NCBI GenBank assembly: GCA_023443865.1
Contig: JAEZST010000021.1
Location: forward strand, 43,557 to 107,556
Direction of reading: 5' to 3'
Origin: Spirochaetota bacterium
GTDB lineage: Bacteria > Spirochaetota > Spirochaetia > Treponematales > Treponemataceae
DNA length: 64,000 nt
Each line of letters begins with the position of its first letter. Within the stretch, counting starts at the first letter, position 1. Positions 8,420 through 15,490 of the stretch are shown in pieces. The translations under genes and the position numbers were made by a program. Under the pieces are notes generated by a model that was not told the DNA's origin, did not search any database, and saw only the letters and a program-made list of their open reading frames with translations.

Positions 8420-9415
8420 ATGAAAGTAGGTATCAACGGTTTTGGCCGCATCGGCCGCATGGTGTTCCGCGCCGCTATCGAAAATTTCAGCAAGGACATT
8501 GAGATCGTCGGAATCAACGATCTCCTCGAGCCCGCGTATCTCGCGTATATGCTCAAGTTCGACTCCGTTCATGGCCAGTTCAAGGGTGACGTGTCCGTCG
8601 AGGGCAATAACCTCGTCGTGAACGGCAAGAAGATCCGCCTCACCGCCGAGAAGGATCCCCTGAACCTCAAGTGGAACGAAGTCGGCGCCGACGTCGTCGT
8701 CGAGTCCACCGGTTTCTTCCTTGACAAGGAATCCGCCGGAAAGCACATCACCGCCGGAGCCAAGAAGGTCATCATGTCCGCGCCCTCCAAGGACGACACC
8801 CCCATGTTCGTCTACGGCGTTAACGACAAGACCTACGCCGGTCAGACCATCATCTCCAACGCGTCCTGCACCACCAACTGCCTCGCGCCCGTCGCCAAGG
8901 TCCTCAACGACTCCTTCGGCATCAAGCGCGGCCTCATGACCACCGTGCACGCCGCCACCGCCACCCAGAAGACCGTTGACGGTCCCTCCGCCAAGGATTG
9001 GCGCGGCGGTCGCGGTATCCTCGAGAACATCATCCCCAGCTCCACCGGCGCCGCTAAGGCCGTTGGCAAGGTGCTCCCCGTCCTGAACGGCAAGCTCACC
9101 GGCATGGCGTTCCGCGTGCCCACCTCCGACGTTTCCGTGGTCGACCTGACCGTGGAACTCGAGAAGGAAGCTTCCTATGACGACATCTGCGCCGCCATGA
9201 AGAAAGCCTCCGAAGGCGAGCTCAAGGGCGTTCTCGGCTACACCAACGAAGACGTGGTTTCCACCGACTTCCGCGACGAAGCCCGCACCTCCGTGTTCGA
9301 CTCCAAGGCCGGTATCGCCCTCGACAAGACCTTCGTGAAGGTCGTGTCCTGGTACGACAACGAGTGGGGTTACTCGAACAAGGTATGCGAGATGTGCCGC
9401 GTTATCGGCAAGTAA
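8420..9415 (+). CDS. gap: Glyceraldehyde-3-phosphate dehydrogenase
   Basis: The enzyme oxidises glyceraldehyde-3-phosphate to 1,3-bisphosphoglycerate with NAD and phosphate. The 331-residue protein starts with the Rossmann motif VGINGFGRIGRMVFR, has the catalytic Cys150 in ASCTTNC with HAATATQKTVDGPS following, and ends with WYDNEWGYSNKVCEM, all standard for class I GapA. AGGGAGAA precedes the ATG by about 8 bases. The codon use is strongly C-ending and uniform, as expected for a highly expressed gene. It has its own promoter and terminator and so is monocistronic. Confidence 0.97.
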   Translation: MKVGINGFGRIGRMVFRAAIENFSKDIEIVGINDLLEPAYLAYMLKFDSVHGQFKGDVSVEGNNLVVNGKKIRLTAEKDPLNLKWNEVGADVVVESTGFFLDKESAGKHITAGAKKVIMSAPSKDDTPMFVYGVNDKTYAGQTIISNASCTTNCLAPVAKVLNDSFGIKRGLMTTVHAATATQKTVDGPSAKDWRGGRGILENIIPSSTGAAKAVGKVLPVLNGKLTGMAFRVPTSDVSVVDLTVELEKEASYDDICAAMKKASEGELKGVLGYTNEDVVSTDFRDEARTSVFDSKAGIALDKTFVKVVSWYDNEWGYSNKVCEMCRVIGK

Positions 9416-9471
9416 TCGCCCGAGCGGTGCTTGCCTTCCGGATTTTTCCGGATCGGCCGCTCCGCGAAAAG

Positions 9472-9508
9472 GCCCGCGTTCCCTTAAAGGGACGCGGGCT
9501 TTTTTTTT
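9472..9508 (+). terminator. Intrinsic terminator of gap
   Basis: GCCCGCG-T-TCCC pairs with GGGACGCGGGC (one bulged T) around TTAAA and leads into nine T. Confidence 0.92.
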
Positions 9509-9513
9509 AAGCG

Positions 9514-9552
9514 GAACCCCGGTTCTTTTTCCCGAGAACCCCGGTTCTTTTT
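9514..9552 (+). repeat. Two 17-base direct repeats, each with a palindrome and T-run
   Basis: GAACCCCGGTTCTTTTT occurs at 9514-9530 and again at 9536-9552, 22 bases apart. Each copy holds the palindrome GAACC-CC-GGTTC followed by five T, so each could act as a weak terminator or as a protein site on the same helical face. Confidence 0.8.
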
Positions 9553-9585
9553 GCTTTTCCACCGGGTTCAATCCCTCTAAACGGT

Positions 9586-9591
9586 TATAAT
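9586..9591 (+). promoter_or_regulatory. Consensus -10 hexamer upstream of the lipoprotein gene
   Basis: TATAAT lies 62 bases before the ATG at 9654. No good -35 is found at 17 bases; CGGGTT occupies that position, so the promoter may need an activator. Confidence 0.45.
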
Positions 9592-9653
9592 CTATTGAAT
9601 TCCCGATGCCGGCGCTAAACCGGCTAAACGGTCGGGGTATAAAGGGAACGTCT

Positions 9654-10517
9654 ATGAATGTAAGCAAGTTTGCTTTAGCGGGTGTATTGGCGGTAACGAT
9701 GGCTTTTATAAGCTGCGTATCCGGGTACCAATACGCGATGCCGGTGACAAATGAATCATTATTGGGTTGGAATAATTCCCCGAATCCCGCGATGAGCGTT
9801 TCCGGCAAGGGAATCCACCCGTATATCGGAATCGCTTATTCGGATAAGCAAAACGATTCGTCCTTTGACGATATAGAACGGACAAGGGTCGTCAATATAA
9901 ACGCGGGAATGGTGTGCCAACCCGACCTTGGCCAAAACGAGTTAGTCAAGCCCTTCGTCGGTTTTAACCTGGGAGGATGCCTTATTTCCTCGACCATCAG
10001 CCTAACGAACGCCACTCAAACGTCGTTGCGGGAAAACTATATATACGTAGACAGGGATTATAACGACTACAAGATCGAGACCTTAATTAAGCCCGGATTC
10101 GTCGTGAAGACCGATGATCGGCTTGCCGTATTGTACCTATTGGGAATCGGTCAGTATGAATGGGGTGAGTTCTACGATTTTCGCGAGAAAGTCGACGGGA
10201 TCGGTAATATTTATAATATGGCAGGCGAGCGATTTACGTATGGCTTCGGTCTTGGCGGCGAATACCAAATGGGTATCGTTGACGAATACGACGTGGGCTT
10301 CTCCTGTGAAGTAGGTTCGCTTTTTAATATAACGCAATCGATCGCCTTCGAAGATCGCGATCAAAACATCGATGAATTGGTCGTTTACGGCAAAGGCGAT
10401 TTTTATAGGATGAATATCTATAAATTTGGGCCATATATCGATTTTAAAAAGCTTCGGGCGGATTTCTCATATTCGAGTATGGGAAAGTATATCTTCCAAA
10501 TTACGTACCGCTTGTAA
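9654..10517 (+). CDS. Predicted lipoprotein, possibly outer-membrane, unknown function
   Basis: The 287-residue product starts with a basic and hydrophobic signal (MNVSKFALAGVLAVTMAFISC) that ends in a relaxed spirochaetal lipobox with Cys21, so export and lipidation are likely. The mature part alternates short polar and hydrophobic stretches with many Tyr and Gly residues and ends in IFQITYRL, a pattern seen in small beta-barrels. No family is recognised. I start at 9654 because AAAGGGAA sits 7 bases before it; an earlier in-frame ATG at 9606 lacks this. The gene and its flanks are clearly more AT-rich than the neighbours and codon use is less biased, suggesting transfer or relaxed selection. 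Confidence 0.75.
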   Translation: MNVSKFALAGVLAVTMAFISCVSGYQYAMPVTNESLLGWNNSPNPAMSVSGKGIHPYIGIAYSDKQNDSSFDDIERTRVVNINAGMVCQPDLGQNELVKPFVGFNLGGCLISSTISLTNATQTSLRENYIYVDRDYNDYKIETLIKPGFVVKTDDRLAVLYLLGIGQYEWGEFYDFREKVDGIGNIYNMAGERFTYGFGLGGEYQMGIVDEYDVGFSCEVGSLFNITQSIAFEDRDQNIDELVVYGKGDFYRMNIYKFGPYIDFKKLRADFSYSSMGKYIFQITYRL

Positions 10518-10553
10518 CGATACTGATTCGCGGTAACTTCTGCGCAGTTAACT

Positions 10554-10619
10554 GTAAAATACGACGCTATCGTAGTCGGAAAGCCGGTCTCCGACGGAAC
10601 CTTGCCCAAAAATCCATGA
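10554..10619 (+). pseudogene. Possible relic of a flavoprotein gene start
   Basis: Read from 10554, this stretch encodes VKYDAIVVGKPVSDGTLPKNP and a stop. The part KYDAIVVGK matches the N-terminus KYDAIVIGK of the flavoprotein at 11911, and 21 of the 27 corresponding bases are identical. The glycine-rich FAD loop that should follow is missing. It may be the remnant of a duplicated gene; chance similarity to the common beta-strand motif is not excluded. Confidence 0.35.
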
Positions 10620-10684
10620 CCGTCTGGCGAAAGACGAATACGTAACGAATAAGCCCTTGTATGAAGTAAGTTTTTTACGAATCG

Positions 10685-10717
10685 AACCGAACGCCGTCAT
10701 CAGGGTTCGGTTTTTTT
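10685..10717 (+). terminator. Intrinsic terminator downstream of the lipoprotein gene
   Basis: AACCGAAC and GTTCGGTT pair around a 12-base loop and lead into a run of T. It isolates the following sigma-54 promoter from upstream transcription. Confidence 0.8.
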
Positions 10718-10760
10718 CATTTAAAGGCGAAACAAAGGCAGGTTCATTTCTTTGGCAATC

Positions 10761-10775
10761 GTGTCAAAGTGACAC
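10761..10775. promoter_or_regulatory. Palindrome upstream of the sigma-54 promoter, enhancer-site candidate
   Basis: GTGTCA-AAG-TGACAC is a perfect 6-bp inverted repeat, about 190 bases upstream of the predicted hsp20 start site. That distance suits an upstream activator sequence for an AAA+ enhancer-binding protein, which every sigma-54 promoter needs. Confidence 0.45.
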
Positions 10776-10939
10776 AACCGAACTCTTGATCTCTCCCGAA
10801 GTGTTTCAATAAAAAACACACGAAAGCAGGTTGTTTTTGCATCAGAGACCACCCTGCGGCACGAACCCATGCCAATCGTTCTAAATAATTATAATATAAA
10901 GAATTGTAACGAGTTTCCGTACCGTAAAAATGCATCAAG

Positions 10940-10956
10940 TTGGCATGGTTTTTGCT
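10940..10956 (+). promoter_or_regulatory. Sigma-54 (-24/-12) promoter of the hsp20 pair
   Basis: TTGGCATG-GTTT-TTGCT matches the RpoN consensus, with GG at 10942-10943 and GC at 10954-10955 exactly 10 bases apart. Transcription would begin near 10967, about 24 bases before the first hsp20 ATG. No sigma-70 or sigma-32 pair is evident here. Confidence 0.8.
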
Positions 10957-10990
10957 TATTTATGGTAAATAAAGATTAAGGAGGTACGGT

Positions 10991-11395
10991 ATGTACACAT
11001 CGGTTTTGGATGACCTGTTCGAAATTAACAGGCAACTGAACAGAATCTTCGACTCCCCTGCGAACTCGTTCCGGGGACGCTGGCCGGAGACAAACCTCTA
11101 CGAAGATAAGGACGGCTACATCCTCGTCTCCAAGGTTCCTGACGTCGAAAAATCTTCGATCGAGGTAAACCTCAAGGACAATACCCTGACGATCCGCGGC
11201 GAGCGAAAGAGGGCTTTTCCCAAAGGAACGAAAGTGCTCCTGGACGAACGGTTCTCCGGAAGCTTCGAGCGCAGCTTTATTTTGAACGATAAAATCGATT
11301 CCGGGCGCATCGCCGCCGAGGCCAACGACGGGCTTCTGATCATAAAACTGCCGAAATCGCCCGAGAGCAAACCCCGTAAGATCGAGATCAAGTAA
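10991..11395 (+). CDS. Hsp20 / alpha-crystallin small heat-shock protein, first copy
   Basis: Small heat-shock proteins form oligomers that hold unfolding proteins. The 134-residue protein has the alpha-crystallin domain from about residue 35: YEDKDGYILVSKVPDVEKSSIEV, DNTLTIRGER, and the A-x-x-x-n-G-L motif AAEANDGLLIIKLPK, then a short IEIK tail. An AAGGAGG ribosome site precedes the ATG. It is followed after 11 bases by a second hsp20, and both lie behind a sigma-54 promoter, so they likely form one induced operon. Paired Hsp20 proteins may co-assemble. Confidence 0.93.
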   Translation: MYTSVLDDLFEINRQLNRIFDSPANSFRGRWPETNLYEDKDGYILVSKVPDVEKSSIEVNLKDNTLTIRGERKRAFPKGTKVLLDERFSGSFERSFILNDKIDSGRIAAEANDGLLIIKLPKSPESKPRKIEIK

Positions 11396-11406
11396 GGAGG
11401 CACGCC

Positions 11407-11793
11407 ATGAACCTTATCAAGAACGAAGCCAACGATACGAAGGTTGAGTCAAAAAAGGGCAATGAGTACCGTCTGCCCGCCGTCGATATAGTTGAATCCG
11501 ATTCCGAATACCTAATGTATTTCGATATTCCCGGCGTCGAGAAGGACGATATTCAGTTGAAGGTAGAAAAGGGCGTTTTAACCCTTACGGCCGAATGCAC
11601 GAAGCTGCCCGGCGCCGAATTCGAATGCATACGCAACGAAATGGTTTTTTCGGGCTTTAAGCGCAGTTTCGAGCTGGGCGAATCGGTCAACGGCGAGGGC
11701 ATAATCGCCGACTACCGGAACGGTACGCTGACGTTGACCTTACCCAAGCGGGAGGAGCAAAAAACCAAGCAGATTAAAATTCGCGTGGAGTGA
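11407..11793 (+). CDS. Hsp20 / alpha-crystallin small heat-shock protein, second copy
   Basis: The 128-residue protein has the alpha-crystallin core from about residue 20: LPAVDIVESDSEYLMYFDIPGVEKDDIQL, KGVLTLTAE, and IIADYRNGTLTLTLPK, ending in KQIKIRVE. The A-x-x-x-n-G-L position reads ADYRNGTL, typical of the family. It lacks a long N-terminal arm and has a Lys-rich start. An AGGAGG site overlaps the region just after the first copy's stop. The two copies are clearly diverged from each other, so duplication is not recent or they were acquired as a pair. Confidence 0.93.
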   Translation: MNLIKNEANDTKVESKKGNEYRLPAVDIVESDSEYLMYFDIPGVEKDDIQLKVEKGVLTLTAECTKLPGAEFECIRNEMVFSGFKRSFELGESVNGEGIIADYRNGTLTLTLPKREEQKTKQIKIRVE

Positions 11794-11833
11794 TCGTCCC
11801 GCGCCCCATTCAGCCGCGTCTCGGTTCTGAGGC

Positions 11834-11868
11834 CCTCACCTTTGGTGAGGCCCTCACTGTGAGTGAGG
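11834..11868 (+). repeat. Two tandem 7-bp hairpins with a shared arm sequence
   Basis: CCTCACC-TTT-GGTGAGG (11834-11850) is followed directly by CCTCACT-GTG-AGTGAGG (11852-11868); the unit GAGGCCCTCAC recurs. No T-run follows. They lie between the hsp20 operon and the next flavoprotein gene and may end or protect the hsp20 message, or serve as protein sites. Confidence 0.6.
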
Positions 11869-11910
11869 ATGTCACTTTACTTTTCCGGCTGGATTCGGCA
11901 CATTTAACGA

Positions 11911-12777
11911 ATGAAGTATGACGCAATCGTGATCGGTAAGGGACCGGCGGGCATTCAGGCAGCGGTTTACCTGGCGCGGGCCGGGCAGTCGGTACTGGTG
12001 ATCGGAAAGGATCGGGGCGCATTGGAACGCGCCGATAAGATCGAGAACTATTTCGGGTTTCCGGAACCGGTTGCCGGTTTCGAGCTAATAGACCGTGGCG
12101 TGTCCCAGGCAGAACGGCTCGGCGTATCGGTGCTCGCCGACGAGGTCGTGGGAATCGGTATCGGCGACGGCTACGAGGTAAAAACCGCCGGCCAAATTTT
12201 TCGGTCGCGCGCGGTCCTTCTCGCCACGGGTAAAGCCCGGACCAGGGTGAAGGCCTCTGGTTTCGACGAGCTCCGGGGTAAGGGCATCAGTTTTTGCGCC
12301 GTTTGCGACGGTTTTTTCTTTCGGGGAAAGAGCCTTGCCTTGGTGGGCTCGGGCGAGTACGCGGCGAACGAGCTTCAAGAACTCCGTCAGTTCACCGACA
12401 AGATCACCGTATTCACCAACGGGGAAGAGCCCGATCCCGGTCGCTTTCCTGCGGGCGTTCCGGTGGTTATCTCTCGTATTACCCGTTTTACCGGTGACGG
12501 GCGGCTGACGGGCATCGAGACCGAATCCGGCGAGCGGGTTCCGGTAGACGGTTGCTTCGTAGCGGTGGGCACGGCCGGGGCGGCGGATTTCGCCGCGAAG
12601 ATCGGCTTTGAGACGCGGGGTCAGGATATCGCGGTAGACGGGGAATTCCGGACGAACATGAGCGGGCTTTGGGCGGCAGGCGATTGCGTGGGCGGCTTCT
12701 TGCAAATCGCCAAGGCGGTTTCCGACGGGGCCCTGGCGGCAAAATCCATGATCGCCTGGCTGAAGGCCAATCCGTAA
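11911..12777 (+). CDS. Thioredoxin-reductase-like flavoprotein disulfide reductase
   Basis: The 288-residue protein has the size and architecture of low-molecular-weight thioredoxin reductase: FAD loop GKGPAGIQAA (residues 9-18), the redox pair Cys129/Cys132 in CAVCDGFF, a second nucleotide loop LVGSGEYAANEL, and the FAD-contact end motif WAAGDCVGGFLQIAKAVSDG. The first FAD loop has Lys-Gly where Gly-Gly is usual, and the NADPH-recognition HRR-x-x-x-R stretch after the second loop is replaced by VFTNGEEPDPGRF. The electron donor may therefore not be NADPH. No ribosome site precedes the ATG. No thioredoxin gene is adjacent. Confidence 0.82.
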   Translation: MKYDAIVIGKGPAGIQAAVYLARAGQSVLVIGKDRGALERADKIENYFGFPEPVAGFELIDRGVSQAERLGVSVLADEVVGIGIGDGYEVKTAGQIFRSRAVLLATGKARTRVKASGFDELRGKGISFCAVCDGFFFRGKSLALVGSGEYAANELQELRQFTDKITVFTNGEEPDPGRFPAGVPVVISRITRFTGDGRLTGIETESGERVPVDGCFVAVGTAGAADFAAKIGFETRGQDIAVDGEFRTNMSGLWAAGDCVGGFLQIAKAVSDGALAAKSMIAWLKANP

Positions 12778-12785
12778 GGCGCGCA

Positions 12786-12809
12786 GCCCGATTCCGGGCG
12801 GAATCGGGC
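12786..12809. terminator. Hairpin between convergent genes, probable two-way terminator
   Basis: GCCCGATTCC and GGAATCGGGC form a perfect 10-bp stem with a GGGC loop, in the 46-base gap between the converging flavoprotein and acyl-CoA ligase genes. There is no clear T-run on either side. Confidence 0.5.
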
Positions 12810-12823
12810 GGGCAGCGTTTCTA

Positions 12824-14479
12824 TTAAGCCTTGGCCGAGGCGTATTTTGCCTTCAGCGCCAGTTTGTCCGTTTTCCCGACAGACGTTTTATCGATTGCGT
12901 CCACGAATTGCACGCGCAAGAGGATCGCTTCCCGGGGCAAGACCCCCCGGTCCACGTATCCCTTCACGTGTTCCATGACCTTGTGCGCCGTGAGTTCCGC
13001 CTCGGCGCGCTGGACCACGCATGCGAGGGGAATTTCGCCCCATTTCTCGTCCGGTAAACCGATAACCGCCACTTCCTCTATTTCGCCCTGGCTCGCGAGG
13101 ATATCCTCCATTTCAAGCGAAGAAAGCCATTCGCCGCCCACTTTCACCACGTCTTTCAGGCGATCGGTGATCCTGACCGAGCGGTCGTCGTTCATGACCG
13201 CCACGTCCTGGGTGTGCATCCATCCGCCTTCCCACAGTTTCTCTGAGTTTTTCGCGTCCTTGTAGTAGCCCATGGTAAGCCAGGGCGCCCTGAGCACGAT
13301 CTCTCCCGCGGATTTGTTATCCCGTTTTACGTCATTGCCCTTGGGGTCGATTACCCGCAGATACATCAGGCCGATAGCGGTTCCCGTACGGGTCCGTTTC
13401 TCCAGCTGCTCTTCATGGGCCCGGGCGAGGTCTTCTCGGGTGAGCCGGTCTATCGAAACGAAGGGACAGGTCTCGGACATGCCGTAACCGGCGAAAATAT
13501 CGATCCCCATTCCAAGGGCCATTGCGGCCAGGGCTTTCGGAAGCGCTGCGCCGCCGATCACCACCTTCCATTTTGACCAATCCATTCCCTTCGCGCTGGG
13601 ATCCTTGAGCAGCATGGCCAGTATGGTCGGAACGCAGTGGGAGAAGGTTACTTTTTCCTTTTCTATAAGCGAGTTGAGCATATCGGGAACGTATTTCCCG
13701 GGGTAGACTTGCTTTACCCCCAAGAAGGTCGCGACGTAGGGAATGCCCCAGGCGTGCACGTGAAACATCGGGGTAATGGGCATGTACACGTCCTCGCCGT
13801 GGAAGCCGGGGCCGGAGCGGATCGAGGCGAGTGTCGCGGTAGCGCCCATGGTGTGCAGTACCAGTTGACGGTGGGTGTAAAACACGGCCTTGGGCAAACC
13901 GGTGGTTCCCGTGGTATAGAACGTGGTTGCGCGGGTATTCTCGTCAAAGTCGGGATACTCTTCCATGGGCGCGGCTTTCGCGAGGAGCTCCTCGTACTCT
14001 CCGGAAAATTCGATGCCCTGGGCGGGGGGGCGGTTCGCCTCCCAGTCGTTCATGAGCACGAATCGCTTTACTCCGGCGATACGTCCCTTTATCGACTGGA
14101 TCAGCGGAACGAAGTCCCGGTGTACCAGAATGAGCTGGTCTTCCGCATGGTCAATGGTATAGATGAGCTGTTCTGGAGCGAGCCGCATATTGATCATGTG
14201 CATGACCGCGCCGATCATCGGGATGGCGAAATAGCATTCGAGATAGCGGTTGGAATCCCAATCCATCACCGCCACGGTATCGCCTTTTTTAATGCCGAGC
14301 TCGGTTAATGCCGTGGCGAGCCGGGCTACCCGTTCGTGAAATTCACGGTAGGTGAAACGCTTTGAGTCCCGATACACGATTTCTTGATCCCGCCGATAGT
14401 CGATCGGCGCCTTGAGAATATGCTTGATCAGGAGGGGAAATTCATAAGCCGAGGGCGTTTTGCCGCTGATGGGTTCCAT
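12824..14479 (-). CDS. AMP-forming acyl-CoA ligase (fatty-acid type)
   Basis: The 551-residue protein belongs to the adenylate-forming superfamily and would activate a medium- or long-chain fatty acid to acyl-CoA via acyl-AMP. The P-loop-like FYTTGTTGLPKAVFYTHR (near residue 190-205), the GYGMSETCP motif, the hinge motif TDRLKDVVKVGGEW and the C-terminal catalytic Lys in SVGKTDKLALK are all present. The closest general type is the AlkK / long-chain ligase group, but chain length cannot be read. The ATG at 14479 has AAGGAG 8 bases upstream; an earlier ATG at 14509 does not. The promoter carries a palindrome, suggesting repressor control. Confidence 0.88.
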   Translation of the reverse strand: MEPISGKTPSAYEFPLLIKHILKAPIDYRRDQEIVYRDSKRFTYREFHERVARLATALTELGIKKGDTVAVMDWDSNRYLECYFAIPMIGAVMHMINMRLAPEQLIYTIDHAEDQLILVHRDFVPLIQSIKGRIAGVKRFVLMNDWEANRPPAQGIEFSGEYEELLAKAAPMEEYPDFDENTRATTFYTTGTTGLPKAVFYTHRQLVLHTMGATATLASIRSGPGFHGEDVYMPITPMFHVHAWGIPYVATFLGVKQVYPGKYVPDMLNSLIEKEKVTFSHCVPTILAMLLKDPSAKGMDWSKWKVVIGGAALPKALAAMALGMGIDIFAGYGMSETCPFVSIDRLTREDLARAHEEQLEKRTRTGTAIGLMYLRVIDPKGNDVKRDNKSAGEIVLRAPWLTMGYYKDAKNSEKLWEGGWMHTQDVAVMNDDRSVRITDRLKDVVKVGGEWLSSLEMEDILASQGEIEEVAVIGLPDEKWGEIPLACVVQRAEAELTAHKVMEHVKGYVDRGVLPREAILLRVQFVDAIDKTSVGKTDKLALKAKYASAKA

Positions 14480-14510
14480 ACAACGAACTCCTTGCGATTT
14501 GATGGTCATA

Positions 14511-14538
14511 ATTGTGACATAAATCGAGAATATGTCAA
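14511..14538 (-). promoter_or_regulatory. Promoter of the acyl-CoA ligase gene with overlapping palindrome
   Basis: On the minus strand TTGACA (14533-14538) and CACAAT (14511-14516) are 16 bases apart. The inverted repeat TGACATA (14515-14521) / TATGTCA (14531-14537) with a 9-base spacer overlaps both hexamers, as expected for a repressor operator. Confidence 0.65.
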
Positions 14539-14551
14539 GGATATTCGCTTT

Positions 14552-15490
14552 TTATACCGTAAAGGGCCAATCCGGCGGCAGGGGAGAGAGAATGTCGTAC
14601 CGAAACTCCGGCTCAATCGTAAAGGCGATTCTTCGGCAATGAAGGGCCTGCCGTTCCATCCGCAACAGTGATAGGTCTTCGGCAGTGAGGGTGCCCTCGA
14701 TAAAGCGCAAAAAGGCGGTGGGGTCCCTTCCGTATAGCTTATCCCCGGTAACCGGAAAACCGAGTCCGTGCAAGGTCGCCCTAATCTGATGCGTCTTTCC
14801 CGTGAGAAGCTCGGCGATAAGCTCGGTCATCCCGTTTTTTTCGGCCACGGGTCGGAAAAGGGTATGCGCGTAACGGGAGCCTTCCGGCGGGGCGGGAAGG
14901 AGGCGTTCGGGGATAAAGGCGAGCTTCTTCCTGACCGGCGAGCGCTCGTCGCTGACGAGATATCCCCTCGCCTCGAAGGGCTCCCGAACGGCGCCTTCCA
15001 CCACGACCCGGTATTCCTTTTGCCATCCGCCATCGGCCATCGACCGCGCCGCCCGCGCGGCCGCTTCGCCGTTTTTCGCGGCGACCACGATTCCCGAGGT
15101 TTCGCGGTCGAGCCGGTTCACCAGATGCAGGGTCCCGTACGCGGGTTGAAGAAAGTTCCACAGCGTTTTGGTCCGGTATATTCCCGAGGGATGGCAGGGG
15201 AGCCCCGCCGGTTTATCGACGAACAGATACCGCTCGTCCTCGTAAAGGCCCCGCCATGAGTCGGGAACCTCGGGTTCGCGAATCTCTGGAGGTAAAAAGG
15301 ATAGGGTATCCCCCGCGGACAATGGCGTATCGCGTGCGCAGGGCTTCCCATTCAGCGCTATGCGCCCGTCTTTAAGGTGGTTTTCCCATTCGTCCCCGCT
15401 TTGGTAGGTGAACCGCGAGCGCAGGTATTCGAGCAGGCTCCCGCCGGCCCACTGGTGGGGAACCTTCGTTTCGCGCCGCCCCCCGTTCAT
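14552..15490 (-). CDS. RluA-family pseudouridine synthase with S4-like domain
   Basis: The 312-residue protein modifies uridine in rRNA or tRNA. An N-terminal S4-like segment (LLEYLRSRFTYQSGDEWENH ... LKDGRIALNGKP ... LSAGDTL, about residues 18-65) precedes the catalytic domain, which has VDKPAGLPCHPSG, the motif II HLVNRLDRETSGIVV with the catalytic Asp, and the TGKTHQIRATLHGLGFPVTGDKLYG block. Its ATG overlaps the stop of the upstream flavoprotein gene (ATGA at 15487-15490), so the two are translationally coupled. The target nucleotide is unknown. A second, shorter RluA-type protein lies at 51257. Confidence 0.9.
   Translation of the reverse strand: MNGGRRETKVPHQWAGGSLLEYLRSRFTYQSGDEWENHLKDGRIALNGKPCARDTPLSAGDTLSFLPPEIREPEVPDSWRGLYEDERYLFVDKPAGLPCHPSGIYRTKTLWNFLQPAYGTLHLVNRLDRETSGIVVAAKNGEAAARAARSMADGGWQKEYRVVVEGAVREPFEARGYLVSDERSPVRKKLAFIPERLLPAPPEGSRYAHTLFRPVAEKNGMTELIAELLTGKTHQIRATLHGLGFPVTGDKLYGRDPTAFLRFIEGTLTAEDLSLLRMERQALHCRRIAFTIEPEFRYDILSPLPPDWPFTV

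Larger units (their letters stand above)
10518..10990. other. Gene-free 473-base interval between the lipoprotein and hsp20 genes
   Basis: No convincing coding region is present. It holds a short relic resembling the start of a flavoprotein gene (10554-10619), a terminator (10685-10717), a palindrome (10761-10775) and the -24/-12 promoter of the hsp20 pair (10940-10956). A 64-codon reading frame on the minus strand at 10744-10938 is not supported by any ribosome site or recognisable sequence. Confidence 0.7.

Noticed and set aside
10744..10938. 64-codon frame on the minus strand before hsp20
   Set aside because: It lies over the regulatory region, has no ribosome site and no familiar sequence.
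10518..10990. tRNA or structured RNA gene in the long gene-free interval
   Set aside because: No cloverleaf-like arms or T-loop sequence were found; the stems present are a terminator and a short palindrome.
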